The notes under the pieces: model-generated | Database searches by the model: none | Seen by the model: only the letters and a program-made list of their open reading frames with translations | What the model was told of the DNA's origin: nothing | Position numbers and translations under genes: made by a program | In this document: piece by piece, positions 51,401-61,575 of the stretch | How the letters are laid out: every line of letters starts with the position of its first letter | Position numbering within the stretch: position 1 is the stretch's first letter | Source: Gymnorhina tibicen | Taxonomy: Eukaryota; Chordata; Aves; Passeriformes; Artamidae | Assembly: GCA_013399875.1 (NCBI GenBank) | Contig: VXAZ01008023.1 | Location: 783,957 to 847,956 of the forward strand | Length of the DNA: 64,000 bases | Reading direction: 5' to 3'

Positions 51401-51960
51401 TCTGATAGATTGGGGTTTCTGGGAAAACATACATTTTGAAATACCTGGCTCAGTGACAGTATTTCTAAGAATTCCATATGTATATAAAAGCTCACTTCTT
51501 GGCCCAACAAAGCATTTCTACAGTGAACACAGGGAGGCCTGACATTACAAATGGGAACAAAATACTCCAAAATGAGACTGTGGGATGGAATTTCCGCTGG
51601 AGCCTTTTGTCATTTATTTTGTATGGTCTAAATTAACCAATTAAACATTTCAGAAATAAAATTATTTGGCCTGTAAATTGTGCAGAATAAAATGTTTGAA
51701 TAGCTGGATTCTATAAATCAACCTATGTAATGTAAGACACTAGTCCTGTTTTTACCTACCCTTTCAGAGGATTAACAAGGAACTGGCAAGAAGAACAGTA
51801 ATGTTGATACGAGCTTCCAGCTGGGATTGATTACAGGCTACAGCCTAATGCAGTAATGTTTTGTGCTAGCACAACAGTTTAACTGGAGAGTGCTCACAAT
51901 ACATATCCCCCACCTTCTGCCTCGTAAGTGCTGATATAAAGAAACCAGCTAATTTTGTTG
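48467..51960. other. Noncoding single-copy DNA, no gene seen
   Basis: AT-rich. An open frame of 79 codons at 49150..49389 (+) has an opposite-strand partner and no motif. A-runs broken by CC occur at 50358..50392. Nothing else is supported. Confidence 0.5.
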
Positions 51961-51966
51961 TGATTC

Positions 51967-52020
51967 TGACCTTTGGTCTGTCAAATCCCCAAATTAATTA
52001 TCTAGCATGCACGTGACCTT
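51967..52020. promoter_or_regulatory. Candidate binding-site cluster (DR1-like, TAATTA, CACGTG)
   Basis: TGACCTTTGGTCT at 51967-51979 is near the DR1 consensus of nuclear receptors such as HNF4/COUP-TF on the minus strand. It is followed by AATTAATTA at 51992-52000, a CACGTG E-box at 52010-52015 and a second TGACCTT half-site at 52014-52020. The motifs are visible. Use as an enhancer is inference, and such motifs occur by chance. Confidence 0.2.
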
Positions 52021-55000
52021 CTACTGCTTAAATTAGGGTATATTTGTAAAACACAGCTCACGTTAATAGCTTGTTTCTAGGCAAGTCTTTTGCCCAGCCC
52101 CCATCCTTATCCAAGCCTGAAGTGGAGCATGAAGTGGGCAGTATGGGCATAGAGAGACTGTAGGTGTTATTTCGTTACCAGTACTATAAAGGTCAAAACA
52201 ATATTGTGGAATTTAAAATCAAGATTCGCAGGAAATAATGAGGCTACTCTTCCTACAGATTACCCAAAGTAAACAGTGAAAATGAAATATAATATCAGAA
52301 ATACAATTAATGGTTTGCTCAGTGGGCTAAAATATTTGACAGTGGTTTTCATCATCAGAGAAATTCCTGGGATGGAATCACAATGCAGGAAGTATGTTGT
52401 AAAATGTGTCAACAGAAGCGGCAGTCTAGGACAACTGATTCTGTTCTTGTCTAGTTATTAATATTTCTGGATGTATTTTTAAGAGATATTTTCAAGTAGC
52501 TGAGCCTGAAATTATTTGTTTCTGAATATTTCTTATTTGGAGAAATTGCATGCTGTCCAGAAAATCACAGAAAATGCAGAACTCACACGAAAGGGCCAAA
52601 ACAAAATTCGGCATATAAGCAACAAAGTGCTTTTCACTATCGTCACTGTGTGCACTATGGAAATTAAAGGTCACTTTAGGGTCAGTGCTGAAGTCTTGGG
52701 GCACTGTAACTGAGTCTAGACCTAATAGCAGCAAAAATGAAATGCAACTTTCTCTTCTGGAACTTAAGGTAGATACAGAGTGCAGAAAAGGGTTGAAATC
52801 CATATGGAAAAAAATACAAAAAGCGTAATACTTCATGTTGATATCCTTTTGGATGTAAAATCCATTATTTTACTCTTAAAATTTCTCAAAAGAAAGTGCC
52901 CATGGCTTAAATTTGAACCAGTTCTGTCAATCCTGTCCACATATGTTAAATAAGTTTAAGAACACATGTGGAATCAGGGCAGTAAGGCAATAAGGATGGC
53001 TGAGCCCTGGGTTTATCTTTTCTTGAAGGGGCTGGAGCAGAGCTGAGATATTCAGAGATTTCTGGTGACGTGCAGAGGTAGAATTGCAATACAAAGTGAA
53101 ATACGGAAGCAGAAAACTGGAGTTAGACTATGGCTTGGATGTTTTGGTCTTGGTGTATTTCTTTTAAAGGGCTGCCTCACCTAACTGAATCCACGGGATG
53201 CAATCCTACCCAAACAGGACCACGAGCAGCGTTACAGAGACATTCTAACAACCAAGTTTTTCCAGTCCATTAACAGACTTAAGCATTTACAACAGAAAAT
53301 CATTAAAACTTTTTCATGCAAATATGCAAGTTTGAATCTTTTGTGGAGGAGACCAAAAGTTAGCTATTAATACTTCACAAACTGCATACATGACTTGGAT
53401 GTGATTGTAGATTTTTCTGCATATTGTCTATCAATACAGGTGTGTTTTCTCAGAAAAGATTTATTTGCCAAGATATTAATGAAAGCTGACTTGAAATAGA
53501 AGAAACAGCAAAGAAGAAAAATCGTAGTGGGGATTTCTATACTACCTTCAAGAAATGCAAGGACTATCATCCTGTACAGAGATCCATTTACAGTGACTGC
53601 AGTGACACAGTGCTCTTAATTGAATTTCTTAAGGTGAATTGTAGGCCAAAAGGATTTTGAACATGCTAGTTCTGAAATATTGTATATATGGGGACCTTCT
53701 TATCAGAGCTTGACCAAGCTCTGATATTGAACATTTATCAGTATATGTGATCATAACCTTTGCAAATATGATCATTCTGCACAAATTAAGAAGTCTAGTG
53801 TTCTCTTTAATAGTGGTAAAGGAAAATTGAATGGATAAATGTAATCTTTATAATTGAGTATTTGAGAACACATGTTGATTGTTGTAAACATAACTACTTG
53901 GAATAAGGAAACTATTCACATGATTACATGCAGTTCTTCAGCTGAGACATTTTAAAACTGGAAGAAATCACTTGCTATGTATTCTGACTTTCTACATGAA
54001 ACACATTTTATGAACTTTTGAATTCTTGATTCAAGGCTGATAGCTGAAACTGCATTGGAGACTATATTTTAAGGGGAAAATGCAAGACAAAGCCTTGTAG
54101 TAAGGGGACCATGACTCACGATAAATTTTTTAGCTGAATGTGCTTCTTGGCAACATGCAGGACACGACCAGACAGAAAGAGCTTCTTCCCTCTCCTCATG
54201 TCCTAACACAACCTAATGCATCAGGACAGAGTATTGGTTAGGGCCTCAACTCACTTCCAGAATGCTAGAATACCAAACATACTCCAGCTTGCTTTTCCAA
54301 GGAAATTAAGGGTTTATAATGGTATTTTCTCTTTGCTTGTCTTTCTTTCTCTGGAAGAGCTGTTTCTTTCTTCACTTTCTGTAAATGAAGGAGCCTGTTA
54401 TTCAGTTTCAACCATAACTGACATGGATCCAGACCAACAGATGAGGTGTGGATTTAGGAGAAGGGGAAAGAAGAAATTTGCAGGGATGCCCGAAAGAAGC
54501 TTGTAATAAATCAGGCTTCACTAGTTGTTCTTCTCACAGAACAATTTTTTTTTTTTCCCTGAAGTGGTCTATGGCCCCCTCTATCCTTGAATCATATCTA
54601 CATACTTGTCTGACAATAAATGCTTTCTGTTTACTACAGCATCAGAGCCAAGATAGTTAAGGACAAGAAAATTGGATTCTATTCTTCCTTATGAGTCACT
54701 AGTAAAAATGCCAGCTATGTGACTGTACAATCTTTATTATCAAAGATAATATAAGAGAAAGAAAACAACCACATTTTCACATTCCAGGCTATGCATGCAC
54801 TTCTGGAAGCTGGAAAGTTTCTCTTCAGGGCCATAAACTGAACACATTTGTACATATGGGATACAAATGGAATAAAATCCTCAGTGTCTTTTCTTTCCCT
54901 GACGCTTGAAAATGCATGAAGTAGAACATTTAGCTATGCATATTAATGGTTGGACTGAACAGTCCTTTGGTGCTGTATAATAGTGGAATAATAGTCTACC

Positions 55001-55599
55001 TTAATAGCAACATGAAATGAGGAATATTGAAATAAGGGGGCTAGATGCCAGGTTAATATCAAGAGACTACACAGTACTAGTGCCACATGGCTTGGTCGAC
55101 CACTGCAGACATTGAGTTTTGCTGGCAAGAGCATAGCAAGACTGGGCAGTAAGAAGGGACATTCCAAAGCTGAATCTGTTACTCTCTGAATGAATCATTA
55201 CTTACAACTGGAAAGCTGTTAGAGAATAACTTAGCATCCATAGCTCATTAAAAGCATCTTCAAAGTGAATATTAATTACATCTTGGAAAATATCAGGTTT
55301 TCAACAGTTGGAATGACAAAGTAGGCTAATTCGGTGGGGAGACTTATCTTGCCCATCAGCAACCAGCCTTCCGCTTATGTTCCTTTGGACATCTCTTGCT
55401 TTACTTTCTTGTTGTTGCCAAGAAAACACTTCCATATTGCTGTACATACTGTACTGGACACTGCATGGCCATGTGCTGTTTACAGAATAAGAAAACCAGC
55501 CAATATCAAAGTAATTTTCCATACCTCTTGATTTTTTTAAAAGAATTCAAAAGTTAGTTATTTGTTCAGTTGTTGAGTTTGGGTTGGCAGTACAGGAAT
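52021..55599. other. Noncoding single-copy DNA, no gene seen
   Basis: 52492..52836 (-) is a 114-codon frame overlapped by a plus-strand frame and has no recognised domain. A T-run lies at 54547..54557. No element is recognised. Confidence 0.5.
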
Positions 55600-55705
55600 T
55601 AGAGCTCTGCTGTGACAAACTGGGGACCATGTGACATTTCTTAAACAGGAGTTCAGACTAAATGATAAGACCAGATCCTTCTGGCCTTAAAAATATGTCA
55701 TTCTA
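55600..55705 (+). mobile_element. Old CR1/L3-type LINE 3' end
   Basis: GTTCAGACTAAATGATAAG then CCAGATCCTTCTGGCCTTAAAAATATG closely follows the ending of ancient amniote CR1/L3 LINEs (gtcagactagatgat...tcccttctggccttaaa.ctatg). The copy is short, diverged and on the plus strand. The left boundary is approximate. Confidence 0.55.
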
Positions 55706-57179
55706 TTTTAATAATATTTATTAACATCTGCCACATTATACTATGATATTCTGATCATGGGCAATTGCTTCTATTTCACCCATATACAATTATCCAGTGT
55801 GGCAATGGAGAACAAAGAGACTTGTAGAAAAAAAATATGCTGTGGAATGATATTTACTATTTTGGGAAAAACTGCCTTGGAGGAATATGTCACAAGTTAA
55901 CCACAGTTCTTGTGGTTTGCATCTTAGATGGGATCATCTCTAGGCTGGCAGCAAAATGCAGGGCTGAGACTGTTTAAAAGAAATTTTATTTTGTAGGCTC
56001 CCAGAGTAGAGACTTAGAAATTTCTTCAATGTTTTTGATTAATTTTATGATTAATAAAATATAGGGTAATGTGAGCAGTTGGCTCCATATTCCTTTCACA
56101 GCCTCTCCTGCTCTCTTCTCTTCTTCGTGACAAACTGCTAGAACACCCTTTGTCTAACCTTTTTTCATACAAACCACTGCAGCCACAAAGACAAAAAACA
56201 CACGTTCATTAGTGGTTTATAGCAAATGTAGATTTGTTTTGTATTAGTACTTTTATTTCACAGATCCACAGAAAAAAAAAAAGTGAAGAGGAATGAAAGG
56301 GAAAAGTGCACTTTTCCTAAATCCTAACTGGAGACAACAGTTATGGCTTTCAGTCAGCTCTTATTTCTGTTGTACAGTCTGGATGCTTCCTTGGTGGTAA
56401 AACTGCTCTGCTATGCTCCATTCCAGACCTGTCCTATGTGAGGAAGTGTAACTGCAAAGAGTCCACTGGGATACCATAGTATTTCTAGAGATTTTTGGCC
56501 ACTAACAAGGTAAAAATAATTAAACCAACTAAAAACCCCATGATCCAGTCTTGTCAAGGCCCTCTGAAGTTCCAGAATCCCTTTTCAGGAAAGAGGTGTT
56601 ATAAAGGTACCAGCTGATGGAGTAACAAGGTCTAATTTGCTACTTTGCAAGGCATGGTGTGAAACACATTCACCCCAGCACCTAACAGTTTAGTTAACAG
56701 GAGGCATACATTCTACCTAGAATAGGATGAAGTGTATCTTTTCTTATACTAGCAATGACATATTCCTTACAGTTAATTTCAGACAGCATTCTCAAGGATT
56801 ATTCTTCTTTCAGCGTTCAAGGCAACTACTTTTAAGAAACAAGGCTATTGAATCTCAAGCCTTAAATAGTTGTGGTTTGCTTGTTTTTTAAACAATCTAA
56901 GATAATGTAGAACTATTACCATTGTCCTAAATTGGTATGGAAAGATGATCATTTTCAAGTGGAAATTTTCAAAGAAATTTCCAAATAAATATATGCATTT
57001 CATATGTATTCACATTTCTCCTATTTTCCTTTATAAGACAGTTCAAAATTCTTTATAATTTGTCATTGTCTATGCCTCAGCCTAGCAGCATCAGCATACC
57101 TGAAAATCCATGAATTCTAGGGAATACAGAAAACAGCTGTTTGATGCAGTCTGCCTCTTGACAGCCTGTCTCTGCTACC
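55706..57179. other. Noncoding single-copy DNA, no gene seen
   Basis: AT-rich; includes an A12 run at about 56272..56283 and the 18-bp palindrome at 56300. No gene or repeat family is recognised. Confidence 0.5.
56300..56317. repeat. 18-bp perfect palindrome
   Basis: GGAAAAGTG joined directly to CACTTTTCC. Confidence 0.85.
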
Positions 57180-57640
57180 AAGGCACCTCTCTCCTTGCTT
57201 CCTGAGCCAAGGAACCCATCCTGGACTCAATGCTTTTACCCCTAGTCAGATAGAGAAAATGTGTCAGAGGCAAAGAGTAGCATTTTCCACAAATTACTCA
57301 CACAGCCCAGGAGTGATCCATCACCTCAGACAGGAGCTGGGGACAGTTAAGGGTGGCTCCTGCCCTATGCATCAGCATCTCCCTGGAGGTGGGAACAGGA
57401 GTCCTAGGGTGCACAGAGCTTGGTGGAAAAGCCCAGGTGCTACAGGGCTGGGCTGCGGTGAGTTGGAGACCAGCCCTGCTGTGGCTTCTTGGGCAGGAAC
57501 TGATGGTCCCGGGGGGCTGACATGGCATCCTGGGACGTGCCCAAAGAGGGAGGAAGTATGAGGAGGCTGGTCAGGGACACTCAGTGCTGCTTGTGTCCTC
57601 AGGGCCCTGGCACCCTGTCAAGGAAAGGAGAGAGACCACT
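57180..57640. other. Local GC-rich segment
   Basis: About 460 bases rich in G and C (for example GTCCCGGGGGGCTGACATGG near 57508) inside AT-rich flanks. CpG is sparse, so it is not a clear CpG island. Opposing frames of 100 (+) and 76 (-) codons exist because stops are rare in such composition. It may be an unrecognised retroelement piece. No gene is called. Confidence 0.4.
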
Positions 57641-58789
57641 CTAATAGCATCTGCACAGAAAAAAACAAAGAGTGCAGTCACTATTTTCAATACATTTAAA
57701 TCAATGAACCAGGTAATTTGTACCTAAATAGATAGAAGAACCCATAACAAACAATGAACTATTACTAAAGACAAATGCATTCCCAATGTGGTTTTGTTCT
57801 TGCATTTTAATAACATGAAAATGCAAGCGAGGTGTACAAAAAGAAATTAACTCAACTTACTTGCTGACAAGACTTTTCAAATAATATGGTTGTGGTTGAT
57901 AACCTATCAGTAAAAGAAATGCTTCTACTCAGTGCAGCTGTTTTTTTTTTTTTTTGCAGCAGCAGTTTCTTAACATGAACAGTGAAGCTGTTCATTAAAA
58001 AGCAAATCAACAACAATGAAAAACATTCATCAGTCTGAAACAGTAGAAATAGTTTCAAAATCATGGTGCCACATTAAAAATGTGAGTTCTTTTGAGATAT
58101 GTGATGCTGCTGTTTCTCTGCAACTGCACAAGTTCAAAACTAGTTTCACTCAATTTAACTTCCCATTGATCCTTTGGAATTACGGATATTAAACACTTGG
58201 TTTCACAACAAACTTAATGAACAATTCTGAGTCTCTTTATGCACAACCACTGGAAATGCATGGACCAGTTGGAATCAGAGATTACAGCAATGTCCCATTG
58301 GTCTGCAATTTTCTGGCAGCTGAGAGTCATTGTCTGGATATATATAATGACTTGTGCTGCAAGTTTTTCTCCTGAGAGTTGAATCCAAACTGGAAAATCC
58401 TGGCTTCAGAGGATAAACCTACTGAAATAAATAAATCTATTTCTGTGGGATGTGTAAAGCTGTAAAGAGGGGTTCAGTCCAGAGGACAGGCATTTATGTT
58501 AAGACCTTTGGGTAGATTTATGCTCTGAAGAAGAAAAAGGATGATGAAATGGAAGATTTAAAGAGGTGAGATTGAATGTGTACACAGAGTGAAAGAAAGA
58601 GAACACTGAAGGCAGAAGGAGCTTTCTGGAACAGCATGCTGATGATTTCTAGTAAGCTAGAAATCTCTGTGATCCTTTTCTTGAGTCCAAGCCTATGTCC
58701 CAGCTTACAGTATACCCAAACTATTGAACCCTTTAGCCAAATAAATGTCTGTGGCCACTGCTATGGTCAGAGGACTGTGAGAATCAGGT
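57641..58789. other. Noncoding DNA
   Basis: Contains a T15 run at 57941-57955 followed by GCAGCAGCAG. No processed-pseudogene body, exon or recognised repeat accompanies it. Confidence 0.5.
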
Positions 58790-59880
58790 AGACACCTACT
58801 ACCTGCAAGCTGCAAGCTGCTCATGGCTTGAAGGATGTACTGTTTGCTGGATAAAAACTGTCTGGATGGCCAAGCCCAAAGAGTGGTGTGTGGTGTAAGA
58901 TTCCATCGGCAACTGGTCACTAGTGGTGTTCCTCAGAGGGGACAGTCCTGTTTAAAACCTTTATCAGTGATCTGGACAAGGGGATCAAGGGCACCCTCAG
59001 TCAGTTTGCAGGTGACACCAATTCGGGTGCGAGTGTTGATCTGCTGAAGGGCAGGAAGGCTCTGCAGAGGGTCCTGGATAGGCTGGATTGATCAGCCAAG
59101 GCCAGTGGTATGAAGTTCAAGACAAACTGCTGGGTCCTTGGGTCACAACAACCCCCTGCAGTGCTACAGGCTTGCAGAATAGTGTCTGGAAAGCTGCCTG
59201 GTGGAAAAGGGTCTGGGAGTGCTGGTTGAGAGCCAACTAAACATGAGCCAGCGTGTGCCCAGGTGGCCAAGAAGGCCAATGACATTCTGGCCTGTATCAG
59301 CAATAGTGTGGCCAGCAGGACCAGGGCAATGATCGTCCCCCTGTACTCGGAGCTGGTGAGGCAGCACCTCGAGTCCTGTGTTCAGATCTAGGCCCCTCAC
59401 TGCAAGAAGGACATGGAGGTGCTGAGGTGTCCAGAGAAGGGCAATGGAGCTGGTGAAGGGTCTAGAGACTCCTGTGAGGAGTGGCTGAAGGAGCTGGGGG
59501 TGTTTAGCCCGGAGAACAGGAGGCTGAGGGGTGACCTTATGGCTCTCTACAACTGTCTGAAAGGAGGTTGTAGCCAGGTGGGGTTTGGTCTCTTCTCCCA
59601 GCCAACCAGTGACAGGACAAGAGGAAATTAGCTCAATTTCTGCCAGGGGAAGCTTAGGTTGGATATTAGGAAACATTTCTTCACAGGAATGGTGGTCAAA
59701 CATTGGAACAGCTGATGATGGAAGTGCATTAATTACCAGCCCTGGAGGTATTTAAAAGACAAGCAGATGTAGCACTTAAGGACATGGTTTAGTGGTGGCT
59801 GTTTCAGCATTAGGTTAACAGTTGGACTCAGCAATCTTAGAGGTCATTTTCCATCTAAATGATTCTGTGATTCTATGATT
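58790..59880 (+). mobile_element. CR1 LINE, 5'-truncated, with decayed reverse transcriptase
   Basis: This is the 3' part of a CR1 non-LTR retrotransposon. A short frame from 58835 still reads CLDGQAQRVV and then VTSGVPQ (58916-58936), a signature of the CR1 reverse-transcriptase domain, but frameshifts and stops follow at once, so no product is made. The 3' region carries the usual order: GATCTGGACAAGG-like (58970), CAGTTTGCAGGTGACACCA (59001), ATTAGGAAACATTTCTTCACAG (59666), CCCTGGAGGTATTTAAAAG (59739). It ends in GATTCTGTGATTCTATGATT at 59861-59880, the CR1 octamer tail. About 1.1 kb remains of an element usually over 4 kb. CR1 tails carry no poly(A). Confidence 0.92.
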
Positions 59881-60039
59881 CCCATTCATATCTGATATGG
59901 AGTGTGGATGACAGTGAGCTGCAGTTGAGGAGTGATTACAGAAGGTGCTTCTACCTTTCTTCTACAAAATGAGTGGTTGCTTTCTGACTGACACCAGAGC
60001 CCAGTTGCAAGAAAGCTCTTCCTTTCCTCCGTTTCTAAC
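59881..60039. other. Spacer between CR1 and LTR
   Basis: About 160 bases of unassigned DNA ending with CTAAC at 60035-60039, the left target-site copy of the next LTR. Confidence 0.5.
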
Positions 60040-60726
60040 TGTGGCAAGACATTCTTCTCTCTCTCCCCTCTGTCTCTCTTATGCCTGGGGCATCAGGAAG
60101 AGATAACTCAGGCCAGATTAAAGGCCCAGCACGAGGTCACCTCCAGGTGCCTGAGAGTCTGAGCCCCAGCCCAGAGTACATATCTTGGTATGGGAGCAGA
60201 TGTGGGAAGAGATGAAAGAAAATAAACAGCAGTGACCAAAAGACACGGTTCTTATGTCTATAAAAGCCCACACAATTATCACGGAGACAGAAGTCTCCTA
60301 CATACACCCTGAGAACATGCGGGACTTCCTCCTGGAGCTTGGACGCAGATTCCGCGGTTACTTGCCTGGGAATTGAGGGAAAGGATTTCAATGTGTGCTC
60401 CATCACAATTGGATGGTAAGAAACATCCTAAGTTATATTATTTCTTTGCTAGCTGTAACATTACCTTTAACCCTGCATGTATTTACTGGTGGTTTTTTTT
60501 GTCTTATTCCTGTGTAGTAATAGTCTGTTTTAAGTCTTATGTCTGTTAGTTTTTTGTATATTAAATAAATAAGTCATCCTATAATAGACCGAATCAGCCA
60601 TTATTAAAGAACTTGCTAACAAGAGTGGGTTTTGGGGTGCTGGCCACCTCAATAGAGCTACTGCCTGCTGCCAGAGGCCAGGGCAAAGGCAGGGACTTAT
60701 CTAAACCCCCACATCTATTCGTAACG
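60040..60726 (+). mobile_element. Solo LTR of an avian endogenous retrovirus, plus strand
   Basis: The segment has LTR architecture: TGTGGC start, CTATAAAAG TATA box (TATAAAAG at 60259-60266), AATAAA signal (60564-60569), then a U5 with GAGTGGGTTTTGGGGTGCTGG. CTAAC flanks it exactly (60035-60039 and 60727-60731), giving a 5-bp target duplication if the right end is GTAACG. That means the canonical terminal CA has become CG. No internal viral region follows. The call rests on structure and remembered likeness; the boundaries are less secure than those of the LTR at 28375. Confidence 0.65.
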
Positions 60727-61424
60727 CTAACAGGCAGCACAGGCAGCTCAGAAGTTTATTTCTAGTAACTGTCTTTTACTGAAAACTTTACTAGGCATGA
60801 GAAACTCCTCTCTGCGCCACCTACCTCCCCCAAGGTCAGGTCCTTTCAGAGAGAAACATTTAACACACAGGCAGACCCTGATCTTAGATGTGAGAACCTA
60901 GTTCTGCAGATGAGGTTGATCACTACTCAGGCCAGTCTGCTAAACTGTTGAAGAAGGTGTTCCAGTTTTGGCATGGGTCCATTAAACATAGAATATTCAT
61001 CACAGAAATGGAAATGTCAGCTGAACTTCCTGGTATGCAGATGTGGTTTTATGATTACACTGCAGGAGCACAACAGTGGGAGTTGTAGCGCATGAGCCAT
61101 CTAAGCTCTTCTGTGGTGCTGGGCGTGTGTGTGTTACCTAAATCCCTGCTGATGAGGAACTGTGTATGATTCTATTGGCAGTATTGGACCTACCTTGGAT
61201 AAACCTTGCTTCCACAGTTTAGATGTGACTTGGGTTCAAGAAGAGAGGAATACCTTGTAGTTAGAGGTAATCTTTTTGCATTAAAAAAAAAAAAAAAGGA
61301 GTCAGTCATATTAGTCCAGTTTAAATGATCTAAACTGCTTTGAAATGGTCTAGTAAAACCAGAAAATTTGGGAGGAACTGAAGAACAGAAGATCATGATA
61401 TAGCAAAACAAATTGTCTCAGAAA
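60727..61424. other. Noncoding DNA, no gene seen
   Basis: Contains an A15 run at 61283-61297. No exon or recognised repeat. Confidence 0.5.
61283..61297. repeat. A15 homopolymer
   Basis: Fifteen consecutive A with no retrocopy body upstream. Confidence 0.9.
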
Positions 61425-61575
61425 GTCACCAGAGTCCCATCTCTGGATGTTTTGAAAGGCAAGTCAGAAAAACAATTGCCAGGAACAGTTCAGGTATATC
61501 TCCTCCTTTTTTCAAATAAAGAAAAAATCTAGATAATATCTCAAGGTCTTTTCTACCCCTGTCTTCTTCAATTCC
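61425..61575 (+). mobile_element. Diverged CR1 3'-end fragment
   Basis: CATCTCTGGATGTTTTGAAAGGCAAGTCAG, then about 75 bases on CTAGATAATATCTCAAGGTCTTTTCTACCCC, matches in order the CR1 3' phrases 'ctggaggtgtttaaaaggcaggt' and 'ctagatgatctcaaggtcccttccaaccc'. The octamer tail is not preserved. Confidence 0.5.

Noticed and set aside
57941..58080. T15 run as the tail of a minus-strand processed pseudogene
   Set aside because: No AATAAA on the minus strand near it and no coding-like body in the adjoining sequence.
59164..59703. 179-codon minus-strand open frame
   Set aside because: It is antisense to the CR1 copy at 58790..59880; stop-poor composition of that element explains it.
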